A stretch of 43,227 bases of DNA from Heterostelium multicystogenum (lineage: Eukaryota > Evosea > Eumycetozoa > Acytosteliales > Acytosteliaceae): positions 1-43,227 of the forward strand of contig RCNN01000230.1 in NCBI GenBank assembly GCA_003667245.1, given 5' to 3'. The stretch's first letter is position 1, and each line of letters begins with the position of its first letter. Under the pieces are notes generated by a model that was not told the DNA's origin, made no database searches, and saw only the letters and a list, made by a program, of their open reading frames with translations. Shown in pieces: positions 1 through 10,087 of the stretch. The position numbers and the translations under genes were made by a program.

Positions 1-821
1 TTTTATTTTGATTTTAGGAAGCATAAGCATAAGTGAGGGAGTGAAAGAGGAATTGAACATTAAATTTTGAAAAAAAAAAAAGGAAAAATAAAAAACTTTT
101 GCTGTGAAACTGAAAAATGTGAACTTAATTTTGTTTTGTCGCCAGTTTTACTTTACTTCCTTGTTATTCTGTTATGATTTGTTATTATTTACTATAGGTA
201 TTTTATTTTACAACTATTGGTTGGTAGGTTAAAAAGATCCAATTTACTAAGTCTACTACAAAACTATAGTTGTAATATAAAAAAGACAAAAAACTCTATA
301 TTTGGTTGGTCTGAACTAGATTATAATCTTGTTATTAAAAATATACAAAAAAAAAGAATGAAAAAACAAAAAAATACAACAATTAAATTAATTCAAAAAT
401 TTGATTTTTGTTGTTTTTTTTTTTTGATGGTAAATTTTTTTTTAATTTTTCATTTTTGTTGTTTATTTTTTTTTGTAGTGTGTTGATCGTAAAAACCCCC
501 ACAAAAAAAACATAAAAAAAAAATGACAACAAAAAACCAATGTGAGTTTTAAATAAAACAATACAAATTAAATAAATATAATATAAAATAAAATTGAACT
601 TCAAATTAATAGGGTGAGTTGAGTTGTGTGTGCACTTTTTGCTGACTGGATGACCATTAAGTTTTTTTTTTTAAAATTTTTGTGTTATTAATTATAATTT
701 TGTGATCATCCAAATTTTCATAAGTTAGTTCTCTATTGTCAAAGGGTTGACCAATCTTTATTTGTATATATAACAAAACAGGAAAGGTGATCATCAATCG
801 AGCGCAACAGCTAGCAAAACA
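1..821. other. AT-rich non-coding 5' flank of the TMED2 gene
   Basis: No convincing coding sequence. The stretch is dominated by long A and T runs (for example the T-rich tract around 409-480) and short low-complexity frames. The last 40 bases before the ATG at 822 become A-rich, typical of a dictyostelid leader. Confidence 0.6.
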
Positions 822-1618
822 ATGAAAAGAAATATAGTGTTGTTGATGATTGTTGCATGTTTGGCCGTGATGCCACTCAGCCAATCGTTCTCATTCAAGG
901 TGCCAGCAAAGGTCGAGGAATGTATCTTCCAGGAGATCGGCATCGACGTATCATTCACAGTCATGTTTCAGGTGACTGCTGGTGGATTCAACGATATCGA
1001 CTTTATGATTATATCACCAGACAAGCGTGTTCTCTACAAGGGACAACGTGAGACTGAAGGTACCAAGGTCATGAAATCCAACTTTGCCGGTGTATACAGT
1101 TTCTGTTTCTCAAATCAAATGTCTTCACTCACTGAAAAGACAGTCAGCTTCATGATTTTGGTTGGTGAGCAATCAACTATCACACAAGATTTGGCCACCA
1201 AGGGTAATTATCAAATTGCGAAACACCAACCACAAGCTACAAGGATGTTGGTGCGACGTTGTTTTTGGAGTAATGTATACTAATCATTGATTATGTAAAC
1301 AAACAGGACAAATGCCACAATTGGAGTCACAAATCATGGCTTTGGCCGACAGTGTACAAGGTGTTAAATCTGAACAATATTACTTTAGAATGAGAGAAGC
1401 TACTCACAGAAATAGTAAGTTACATATATCTATTTTGAAAACATCGCAATCTAACTAACTTATCACTATTATCATAATAATAATAATTTATAGCTGCTGA
1501 ATCAACTAACAGCAGAGTAGTTTGGTGGTCAATTTTCGAAGCTTTTATTTTGGTTGCAATGTCTGCATGGCAAATCTACTATCTCCGTAGATTCTTTGAA
1601 GTAAAGCGTGCTGTATAA
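822..1618 (+). CDS. p24 family cargo receptor, TMED2/Emp24-like
   Basis: Three exons (822-1203, 1307-1414, 1494-1618) with GT-AG introns join in frame to give 204 residues, the usual p24 length. Residues 1-23 form a signal peptide, followed by a GOLD domain (residues about 24-115) with the conserved Cys pair (ECIFQE and YSFCFS), a coiled-coil stretch ending EATHRNTAEST, and one transmembrane helix ([19 protein letters not shown]). The tail FFEVKRAV resembles the p24-beta (TMED2) tail. By family, it would cycle between ER and Golgi in p24 heteromers and load cargo into COPII/COPI vesicles. No frameshift is needed here. Its 3' end faces the kelch gene. The assignment to p24-beta rests on the membrane segment and tail. 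Confidence 0.94.
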
Positions 1619-2023
1619 ATAATATAATAATATAGTATTTAATAATAGTAATAAAAATAATATTATTTACACTAAAATACCAGCCAGGATCACTTAAAAA
1701 CATATTAATAATCATTCTGACGATAATAATGATCATTATTATCACCTTCCCATTCTATATCTTTATTGTTGTTTCTGTTTGAATAATAAGCATAGATATG
1801 GCTTGCGTAATTTATATTATATTAATGCTTGTGACGGTTTGGAATCGGGTAATAATAGATTGAGTTTGACTGGATCGGTTGGATTGATTTTGGAGAAGGG
1901 ATATATATATTTGAAAAAAGAAAAAAAAAAAAAAAAGAAAGAAAGAAAGAAAGAAATAGTAATTGAAATTATGTTTGGTGGGTCAGGTAGGTTGTTTGAT
2001 TAGAAAGTATTATATTATGGCGG
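1619..2023. other. convergent 3' intergenic region
   Basis: AT-rich spacer between the TMED2 stop and the kelch-gene stop on the other strand. It contains many AATAAA-like sequences and the A16(GAAA)5 microsatellite. The 74-residue open frame here is low complexity and is not supported. Confidence 0.6.
1921..1956 (+). repeat. poly(A) plus (GAAA)5 microsatellite
   Basis: Sixteen A residues are followed by five GAAA units. It lies in the 3' spacer between two convergent genes. Confidence 0.9.
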
Positions 2024-3408
2024 TTAAAAAAGGAATGGCTTTAGATCTATTATTTCGATGTCTTTTGTCATGACGGTTGAAAGTGGATATTCACATTGAC
2101 CACCGACAACTACCAACATTGATCCAACCATCGAAATGGAATGTCCTCTTCTCTTAAATGGCAATTCACCATCGATCGATGAGCCTAACCACTCCAGTTG
2201 GATGGTATCGAAAAAGTAGATTTCGTTGTCAACTAAAAACACTAGATAGTTAGCATAGTTGGTACAACTAATAATCCTATCATCAACAATAGGTGATTTT
2301 CCTTTATACTGTACTGTATTCCATTTAAAGTTTACTATTTGCCAAATAATAGTTAATTAGTTTATGTACTTCAGATTCTATATTATGTGATACTATCGAC
2401 ATACCAGTATCGAATTTAAAAATATTTCCATCGGTTTGGACTACCCATATTGAATTGTTACTATATCCAACTTTAAAGTTTTTATCCTTTAAATCAGGGA
2501 TATTTCCACTTATATTTGGTTGACTCCATTTTAATAAATCTGTTTTAAAATAGACAATTGTAAGTTAGTTGGCGGAGAAAGGTGAGCATCTTAGATGGTA
2601 GTATTTAATCTTACTTTGAGAAGTTAGTGTCAAAATATGAATATCATTTAAAACTTGATTGTTGCTATCGATTCCACCAAATATGATGATGGAGTCGTTT
2701 GAAATTTGAAAACTGAAATGAGAATGTCGTGGTGCTGGAAGGGTACCTGTTGGTCTTATTTGTTCCCACCAGAGTAGATCGCTGTCCAAAATAAAGAGAT
2801 CGTCTGAGCAGTTGACGTTGCCGTCTTCGTCTGTGCCACCAAAGAGGATGATCTTGCCTTTGTGTATGCCAGAATTTATGGCCACCATCGAATGGTTCAG
2901 TCTTAGGCCTGGGCCGCTGCCATCGGTAGAGGCATTCTCGCTGTGAAAAATAACAGAACCAGAGTAGATTGGAAGTTTGGAGTAAGTCTTTCTTTGTTTG
3001 GTGGTGAATGAATTGCTGGTTGCTGCGGTGATGCTTGTTGGCTGGTGTGGTTGGAAGCTGCTATTGTTGTGTGAGAAATTGTTGTTATTGTTGTTGGTGA
3101 ATTGGTTTTTGGGAATTTGATGAAAATGGAGGAGAATTTGTCGATTGGGCAATGCAGGCAGCTGAGCCACCGAGGAGCTTGCCAAGCTTGGCAAGTGATT
3201 GCTTGCTCTGTGGTTTTGCAATGTCTTCAGTGCATCCAATTCCAATGCTTATAAAAGAGAGTGGTGGCATGTTGGGAGTGTTGTTTTTTCCACCGTACAA
3301 AGCAACTCGGCCTATTTCGCCACTCTCCACTGATCTATGGAGGATAGTTGAACTATGTGAAACTCTCACTTGTGGTTGAGAACCCTCTACATTAACCTGA
3401 TACCACAT
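2024..3408 (-). CDS. kelch-repeat beta-propeller protein
   Basis: Minus-strand gene, about 413 residues, starting at the ATG at 3408 (MWYQVNVEG). Exons are 3408-2615, 2539-2405 and 2334-2024, with good GTAAG/GTATG donors. Kelch-type motifs appear in order: VALYGGKNN, HSMVAINSG followed by IILFGGTDEDG, HSHFSFQ followed by IIIFGGIDSNN, and HSISMVG followed by VVVGGQCE. These are four or more blades of a propeller, a protein-interaction fold; no partner is visible. An Asn-rich linker sits near 3060-3110. The first about 105 codons are in one frame and the rest in another, with the switch near the CCCAAAAACC run at about 3105-3120, so a homopolymer error is likely. A short intron there is the alternative. 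No F-box, BTB or catalytic domain is visible. Confidence 0.82.
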
Positions 3409-3793
3409 ACTCCAATCGTTTTACTTTTCTTTTCGTTGTTCGACTTAAATCTAAATCTATAACCAAATACCAATTCTTATTATTTAAATATCACTAATTT
3501 CTAAATATAGTTATATAATTAATTTCTTGGTTAGGAAAAGTATATAAATATTATTGGTATAAACAATTGATGTTTGATTGATTGATTGACGACTGATTTA
3601 TTAGTTAGCTTATTTGGTTTGATAATTATTAATTTAGTGATTGGTGAGTTTATCGAATGTTTGTGTTGTTAGATGATTAGTGTATGTGTGAAGTATGACG
3701 TATTATGTATGATGATGTTTATGATATGTGATGTTGTATGTCTTTGTTTGTCTAAGATTTATTGTTTTGGTAATGTATTTTGAACAGTATAAT

Positions 3794-3815
3794 TATATAT
3801 ATATATATATATATA
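3794..3815. repeat. (TA)11 dinucleotide repeat
   Basis: Eleven uninterrupted TA units in the region upstream of the kelch gene. Confidence 0.95.
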
Positions 3816-5222
3816 GAATGTATTTATGTATTTGATGTGTATTGTCGTCGAATTGAATTCGGAAAAGGGAAAGAGTCGTATTGGTTTATGGTTTGGGTGA
3901 TAGTTGTGTATGGGTTGTCGTTTGATTCTGGACGAATAAAGAGTGGAAGAATTGTTTGGTTTGTGAATAGTCAATCGGCAGATTCATAATTCATTCATAA
4001 AAATAAAATTGAAAATAAATTTGGCAGCATCACGGCAATAGTATGTTGTGAGTTTGCTTGGGTGTGTGATGTGATTGCTGGTGTGTTGTTGTGTGATACG
4101 AAAAGTTGTTGTCTTATTAATTAATAGTTATGACAACACAACACAATCTATTGAATGAATATTTTACAACTACATCTTAGACAGCAACACACGACAATAT
4201 CCACAAGTGACATATACATACATACATACACCCAAGGATTTTTAATTTAAGATCATAATATATTTATATATATATATTGATTATATAGGTCGTTGTGTCA
4301 CCAATTATGGTTCATAAAATAAAAGAATAGAAATGTGTGTGAGGGTGGGTGGGTGTGGAGTGGTGAAACTATCTGTATGATGTATGATAGGTGGTAAATG
4401 TGTGTGTGTGAGATGAACGAGTGAAGATGGAAATCAAAGGACAATGACTACGACCTTGAAACGATATTTATCATTAATCAAAGTTCGATTGATAGATGAT
4501 CATCAGATGACGAGCGTGATTTATCATAATTAAGTCTTGCTTGTGCTATCGTCATATTTTGTTTTGATGCAATCATGCAAAGGGAATGGAAGGGAATCAT
4601 GCTTGAAAAACAAGTTTTAATAATAAAGTTAATTTCTATTTATCAATCATTGCAATATTGAATATCATTTTTGGTTATTGTTGTCGTATCTGACATTGGC
4701 TGTGATTATTATTATATTATATTAAACTAATATATACTTTTTCTTTAATTTGATTTAAGTTATTACCCAAATCAATTTGCTAATTAATTAAATAACATTA
4801 AATCAAATTGATGATAATTTCTACTTTTAGAATGAATTAAGAACTAGTAATAATAATAATAAATATAGTATAGTATTAAATAGAGTGAATGAACTGGTAT
4901 ATTAAATAATAAACAAAGGTCAAGTAGTTCTTTCTCCTTTCTAAATGGGCATGGTTCGATAAATAATAAAGTTTTGATATTTTTGCTTTTGCAAACTAAA
5001 CAAACTATACAAAAAACAACAACAAAACGAACCCATCATTATTTATTTGCACAATATCTAGATCACGCTATGTTTTTAAAATTAAATGGGTGTTTAATGA
5101 TCATTTGAATTTTGAAATTGAACCTTGATCATTATCCAATCATTTTTTGGGAAGATCAGTTTTTTTTAAACTTTTTTTGATTACAATTTGAATCAACATG
5201 ATTTTCTCAATTTTATTAAATT

Positions 5223-5370
5223 AACTCAAATTTAATTCCACGAAGGCTTTGGGTAACTTACAAATTAAACCAACTGTTGTAATCTTAATTCATTCATTAT
5301 TGATTTTTTATTAATAATAAATTAAATTTTAATGTTTATTTCCCAATTTTGTGGAATTGGAGATTTGAGT
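5223..5370. repeat. imperfect inverted repeat / foldback
   Basis: The left arm at 5223-5241 (AACTCAAATTTAATTCCAC) is the near reverse complement of 5351-5370, with two 8-bp perfect blocks separated by 2 versus 4 unpaired bases. Smaller hairpins overlap and follow it: CCAATT/AATTGG at 5343-5360 and AACCT/AGGTT at 5374-5387. It could be a decayed foldback element or a structured RNA; nothing else identifies it. Confidence 0.5.
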
Positions 5371-5560
5371 CCTAACCTGGTGAGGTTCCCTGTATGCTCA
5401 TAATGATTGATTTATGAATTCATCAATGATTTAAGTATATTAACATTTCCCAAATTTAGTCAAATGAACAATTTAGAAACATAGAGAAATAGATATTAAA
5501 GTAGCACTATCACATAATTATATTTATAAATTTATTACTATCAAGAAGATATTAGTTAAA

Positions 5561-6391
5561 ATGTCAAATATATTAATTGGTTCCAGTTTTGAAAGAATAT
5601 TATTATCTACATCGTGCAATAATGTTTCTTTTGGAAATGGGGTAGTGGATTTCGAGACAAAGAAGCAGAGTGGTGATATGCTGGATATAAGGCCACTCAC
5701 TAAATCATTGGATGACCTCATTGAAGTAATAAACGATACCAATGACTTGCTTACCGCAACTCAATATCGCTCTATTGTTACGAGAGTGGCTATCTCCATG
5801 CAGTCTATTAAATCCTACTTTGAAGTGATTTCAAAGTTGTCTGCCATTGTAAACAGACAGCCAATTATTGACAAGATAAATTACTTCATTAAGATTCTTG
5901 AAGAGATCAACAGGGACCAATCACTGCTTCATCCCAAGATAATTGTGATTCTAAAAAAGTTTACTTCAACTCACAATCATATTGGGCAGAACCACCTCAT
6001 CCATTCGATAAAACTTCTGCTTCCGGTCATCAGCATCCAGGTCAAAATTGTCACTCTTCTTGACCAGATTCTTCTATCATTTTCATCGCCAAGCTCACTT
6101 CACAGGAGCACCAATTACACAGCTCCTGGGGAAGCTCCATCGGAAGACAGCCTCAGCTCCGTCATCAACAAGAATAACAAGAGTTTGATTGCCTCCCTTA
6201 TCAATATATTCAATCAACATGACAACAATATCAATTTTATCGACAGTAATATATCGATTCAACTAACCAATTTGCAAGTATTGCTTGAACAAGATGTCTC
6301 CATTGACCAAATAATGACAGACATTGAAATCATGATTCATTTTGTAAATGATTCCATCAATTTAATGAAGCAACATTATAACCTATTTTAG
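5561..6391 (+). CDS. hypothetical protein, mostly helical, dictyostelid-type
   Basis: Uninterrupted 276-codon frame from ATG 5561 to TAG 6391 in a region where random frames are short, so probably a real gene. I do not recognise the family. The sequence is rich in Ile, Leu, Ser and Asn with amphipathic segments (for example residues 46-105 and 205-270) suggesting a helical bundle. A Ser/Pro-rich linker (SSPSSLHRSTNY and following, about residues 174-200) separates an N-terminal and a C-terminal helical half. There is no signal peptide, no clear membrane segment and no Cys/His metal motif. Codon use resembles neighbouring genes and no intron is needed. Its 3' end is 511 bp before the PARP gene on the same strand. 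Confidence 0.7.
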   Translation: MSNILIGSSFERILLSTSCNNVSFGNGVVDFETKKQSGDMLDIRPLTKSLDDLIEVINDTNDLLTATQYRSIVTRVAISMQSIKSYFEVISKLSAIVNRQPIIDKINYFIKILEEINRDQSLLHPKIIVILKKFTSTHNHIGQNHLIHSIKLLLPVISIQVKIVTLLDQILLSFSSPSSLHRSTNYTAPGEAPSEDSLSSVINKNNKSLIASLINIFNQHDNNINFIDSNISIQLTNLQVLLEQDVSIDQIMTDIEIMIHFVNDSINLMKQHYNLF

Positions 6392-6902
6392 ACTTGATTA
6401 ATCTTTATCAGATTTGACTCAACTAGTTTAAATAATCCATCTGTAAATAAAATAAACTTCAATTTGTACATACATTTGTTAACAAAGATAAAACATGAGG
6501 AATTGAACCAGAGATCCAGACCTCCCTGCGCATCATGAGAAAAATAAGATTTCAGCCCTCATCGAATTTTGCATTCCCACAATTTTCTAGTGATTGCCCC
6601 ACACACCAAGACAACTTCTTGGTATTGCCAATTTTTGATTCTTTTTTGATTTTTTCAAAATTATTAGTATTTTTTGTTTTTTTTATTTTTGGTTTTTTTG
6701 TTGTTATTATTAGTATTCATTTCATTTCCACTTTAGTATAGTGTTTTTGTATATATATTAGTTTGTCCAAATATTTATCTGTCAAATCTAATATTGTATT
6801 TTTAGTTTTAGTTTTTGTTTGTGTTTTTTTGTGCGTGTGCTTTTATTTTAGTATTTGTCAAACGTTCAAGTTAATTTTGGAAGAAAACAAATTTATAATA
6901 GT
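6392..6902. other. intergenic region upstream of PARP gene
   Basis: T-rich spacer. A short GC-richer patch at about 6497-6536 resembles a tRNA T-arm on the minus strand but does not fold as a tRNA. The rest is T runs and short frames. The ATG at 6903 lies just after a T-rich leader. Confidence 0.55.
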
Positions 6903-9866
6903 ATGTCGAATACAAAGAGAGAAACTTATGAAGTAGAGTACTCAAAGAGTGACAGATCTACTTGTAAGACTTGTCAGCGTGGTATTGGAAAAGGTGCCGT
7001 TAGAATTGGACACGGTACCCCAAGTAGACACCATGATGGTATGGATGTTGCTTGGAATCATGTCAAATGCAAAGTTGGATCAGTGCCAAATTTGGAGGCT
7101 CTCAGGGGTTGGGAGGTTTTGCGTTGGGAGGATCAAGAGGAAATCATTGGAAAGCACTTCCCTGGATCAAAACAAATCTCTGACTGCTGCCATTCAGGCC
7201 AAGCGTAAGGAATATTTGGAAGGAATCTTTGAGATTCGTGATCAGCTGGAGGGTCTCATCAATTTACCAGCTGCCAAGACCATCGCCGAGGCCAACGGAG
7301 TTACCAAGCCCAGCTCTTCTATCGATAGACATCTCCACAACATTGCTGATTGGATGTTGCTTGGAAGAACTGGCCCATGCCCCACATGCAAGTCACTTTC
7401 TGTATACTACAATTCCATTCAATACAAGTGCTACGGATACATGTCCGAGTTCACTCGTTGCGATTGGGTTGGCGATTCTATTGACAGATTCAAGATGATC
7501 GTGCCCGATGGATTGAAGGCAAATATCGATAAGTTCTTCAAGGGCTTCAAGTTTTCCAAGACTTACCCAAAGGTTACCTACAGCAAACCCGATTCAGAAG
7601 ATGAAGCCGAAGAAGAGAAAGATGATAAAGCCGAAGATGATGATGAGGAAGAAGAGGAAGATGATGTAGCTAATGGTGCTGATACAAAGACGGATGGTGC
7701 CGAGGATGAAGTTCCTGTTGGACAGGAGTTGTATGGAATGATTGTTGTAGTAGCTGGTACCGCCAAGACTCTCGACCCATCACCCACAGAAATCAAGGCT
7801 TTGGTTGAAAGCCACGGTGGTACAGTTGTCGAGCAAACTGCCAAGGCAACCATTATGATTACCTCTGTTGAAGAGGTCACAAAAGCAGGATCAAAGAAAG
7901 TACAAGATGCTATCAAGACCATCCCAATCTTCCCACCATCCTGGCTTCAAGATCTCTGTAATCGTACCGGACAAGGTATCAATCTTAGAAAGAATGAAGT
8001 ATCAAAGGCATGGGTCATCAAACCCTCGACTCTCGAAGATGACTATGAGATGATGACTGAGAAGTACGTCAAGCCAAAGACCACAACAACCACCACATCT
8101 GCCTCTGGAAAGAAGCGTAAGAATGAAGAGCTTGCACCAGTCGATCCAAAGAAGAAACCAAAGCCAGGTTCCGATATTCTCAAGGTCGATCCAAAGATAG
8201 CCTCCGGCTATGAGATCTATGTAGATTACGATCCAGTCTATGGTTACACTGCATACAGTGTCATGCTCAACTTGGTAGATGTCGGACATGGTTCCAATAA
8301 GTTCTATAAAATCCAAATGTGTACCAAGGGTAAGCAATTTGGTGTCTTTACTTCATGGGGACGTGTTGGTAACGAGATGGGTAGCAAGTTTGAGACCTAC
8401 AGATCCTTTGAAAGTGCCCTCGAATACTTTGCTGAGCGTTTCATATACTTTACCGACGTCAATTGGAAGAATCGTCTCTATTTCAAGAAGCGTCCAGGTA
8501 AATACTTTATGACACAATTGGACGATGGTTGGGAAGAAGAGGAAGCTGAAAAGTGGGAGTCAACCACATTCAAGAAGAACAAGACCGAAGGAACTACAGA
8601 TGTCGCTCCTTCTACTTCACTTCCACAGAGAACTCAAGATCTTGTCAAGTTGATGTTTGATCCAGAGATGATGAAGAAACAACTCGAATCTATGAGTGTA
8701 GATGTCAAGAAGATGCCACTTGGTAAGATCAAGAAGAGTCAGATTATGAGTGGATATGAGATTCTCTCTGAAATCCAAAATCTCTTGGCCCAACCAAAGC
8801 CTTCACAAATCCATCTTCAAGATTGTTCCAACAAGTTCTTTACACTTAGTAAGTAGTAGTCAATCATTGTATCGCCTATATCATTGGAAAGTAAATGCTA
8901 ACTTTTTATTACTAGTTCCACATATTTTCAGTGTTGATAATCCACCTATTATTAATACTACAGAGGCATTGAAGAAGAAGATGGATCTTATTGAGGCATT
9001 GCTTGACATTGAAATCGCCAATCAACTCAAGAAGCAAACTGAAAATGTTGAGGGTAACCTCATCGAAAATCAATATAAGACTCTCAAGACAACCTTCAAC
9101 CCACTTGACAAACAATCGGAGCTCTACAATCTTTTGGTCTCTTATACTCAAAACAGTCATGATAGTTCCTATTTTGGATTCAAACTCGATGTTCAAGATA
9201 TTTTCAGTGTCGACAGAGAGGGTGAAGCCTCCAGATTTAAGCCATGGGAAGAAAATGAAAATAGATTGTTATTGTATGTAGTTTACTACATAGCACTTGC
9301 TATTTACGCCTTCTAATAACTTTATCTTCATTCATTTAGATGGCACGGATCTCGTTTAACCAATTGGGTTGGTATTATTTCACAAGGTCTCAGAATTGCT
9401 CCACCAGAAGCACCAAAGACAGGTTATCGTTTCGGTAAAGGTATTTACTTTGCTGATTGTGTCAGCAAGTCTGCTTCCTACTGTTTCACCTCTCGTGAGA
9501 ATCCAACAGCTTTGATGATTTTGTGCGAAGTTGCTTTGGGTAACATGAATGAGCTCAAGCATGATCAATATATGGAGAAAGCCCCATCTGGAAAGCACAG
9601 TACCAAGGCACTTGGTATGGCTGCTCCTGATGCTAAAGAGGATAAAAAAGATGTAAGTAAAAGCAATTGAAATGAATTTATAATCTATCAATTTATAATT
9701 TATTAACATTGTCTATTCCTTTTAAAGTGATAACAATATTACTATCCCAGTCGGTAAGATTAAAAAGACAGGATTGAGCACATCTTGCTCTCATAATGAA
9801 TTTATTGTCTACGATATCAGTCAAGTAAAGATCAGATATATCCTCAAGGTGAATGTCATCAACTAA
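6903..9866 (+). CDS. poly(ADP-ribose) polymerase, PARP1-like
   Basis: Exons 6903-8848, 8916-9273, 9340-9652 and 9728-9866 encode about 918 residues with PARP1 architecture. In order: a PARP-type zinc finger (CKTC ... WNHVKC, residues about 20-60); PADR1/third zinc domain (CPTC near residue 159, then [11 protein letters not shown]); an acidic linker; BRCT (about 278-355, ending PPSWLQDL); WGR domain (FTSWGRVG, about 437-526); regulatory helical domain beginning after NKFFTL; and the catalytic domain with [15 protein letters not shown] and the catalytic Glu in NEFIVYD (codon 9798-9800). The H-Y-E set is intact, so by family it makes poly(ADP-ribose) on nuclear proteins at DNA breaks. Two single-base frameshifts are inferred: an A run near 7170 and the A6 run at 9643-9648. 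Only one N-terminal zinc finger is evident, versus two in human PARP1. Confidence 0.95.
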
Positions 9867-10087
9867 AATAAATAAAATAACAACAATATTTGAAATAATA
9901 GTAACTGGGTAGTTGAGGTGTATCAAGGAATGCCAAACAAATTTGAAACTGTGATCCAACTTTGAATTTCTCAAATAGAGATGTATACAAGTGGTCCACT
10001 TGATTCACTTAGCTCAAAGGGGCTCTCTTGAGGATGAGATTGCGATTTAACTAATTGGATATGTATACATTTATTGTGTTTTGTTGC

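Larger units (their letters stand above)
3409..5560. other. divergent intergenic region, no supported gene
   Basis: Two kb between divergently transcribed genes (kelch on -, unknown protein on +). The 3550-4100 part is G/T-rich on the plus strand, that is A/C-rich on the kelch sense strand. It contains a (TTGA)n patch near 3570, a (TA)11 tract and a foldback at 5223-5370. The two overlapping about 70-residue frames at 3759-3989 are low complexity and lack family features. Confidence 0.6.

Noticed and set aside
217..486. 89-codon plus-strand frame
   Set aside because: Made of A/T homopolymers (Phe/Lys/Asn runs); begins at a non-ATG codon.
3759..3989. Overlapping about 70-codon frames on both strands
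   Set aside because: They span the (TA)11 repeat, have no family features and no splice signals; non-coding upstream DNA is a better reading.
6497..6536. tRNA-like sequence on the minus strand (TGGTTCAATTCC)
   Set aside because: The T-stem does not pair beyond two bases, and no acceptor or D-arm can be drawn.
8002..8337. 111-codon minus-strand frame
   Set aside because: Antisense shadow of the PARP WGR region.
9693..9974. 93-codon minus-strand frame
   Set aside because: Antisense to the last PARP exon, which carries the catalytic Glu motif; no splice link to the DEX1-like gene, whose stop is at 10088.
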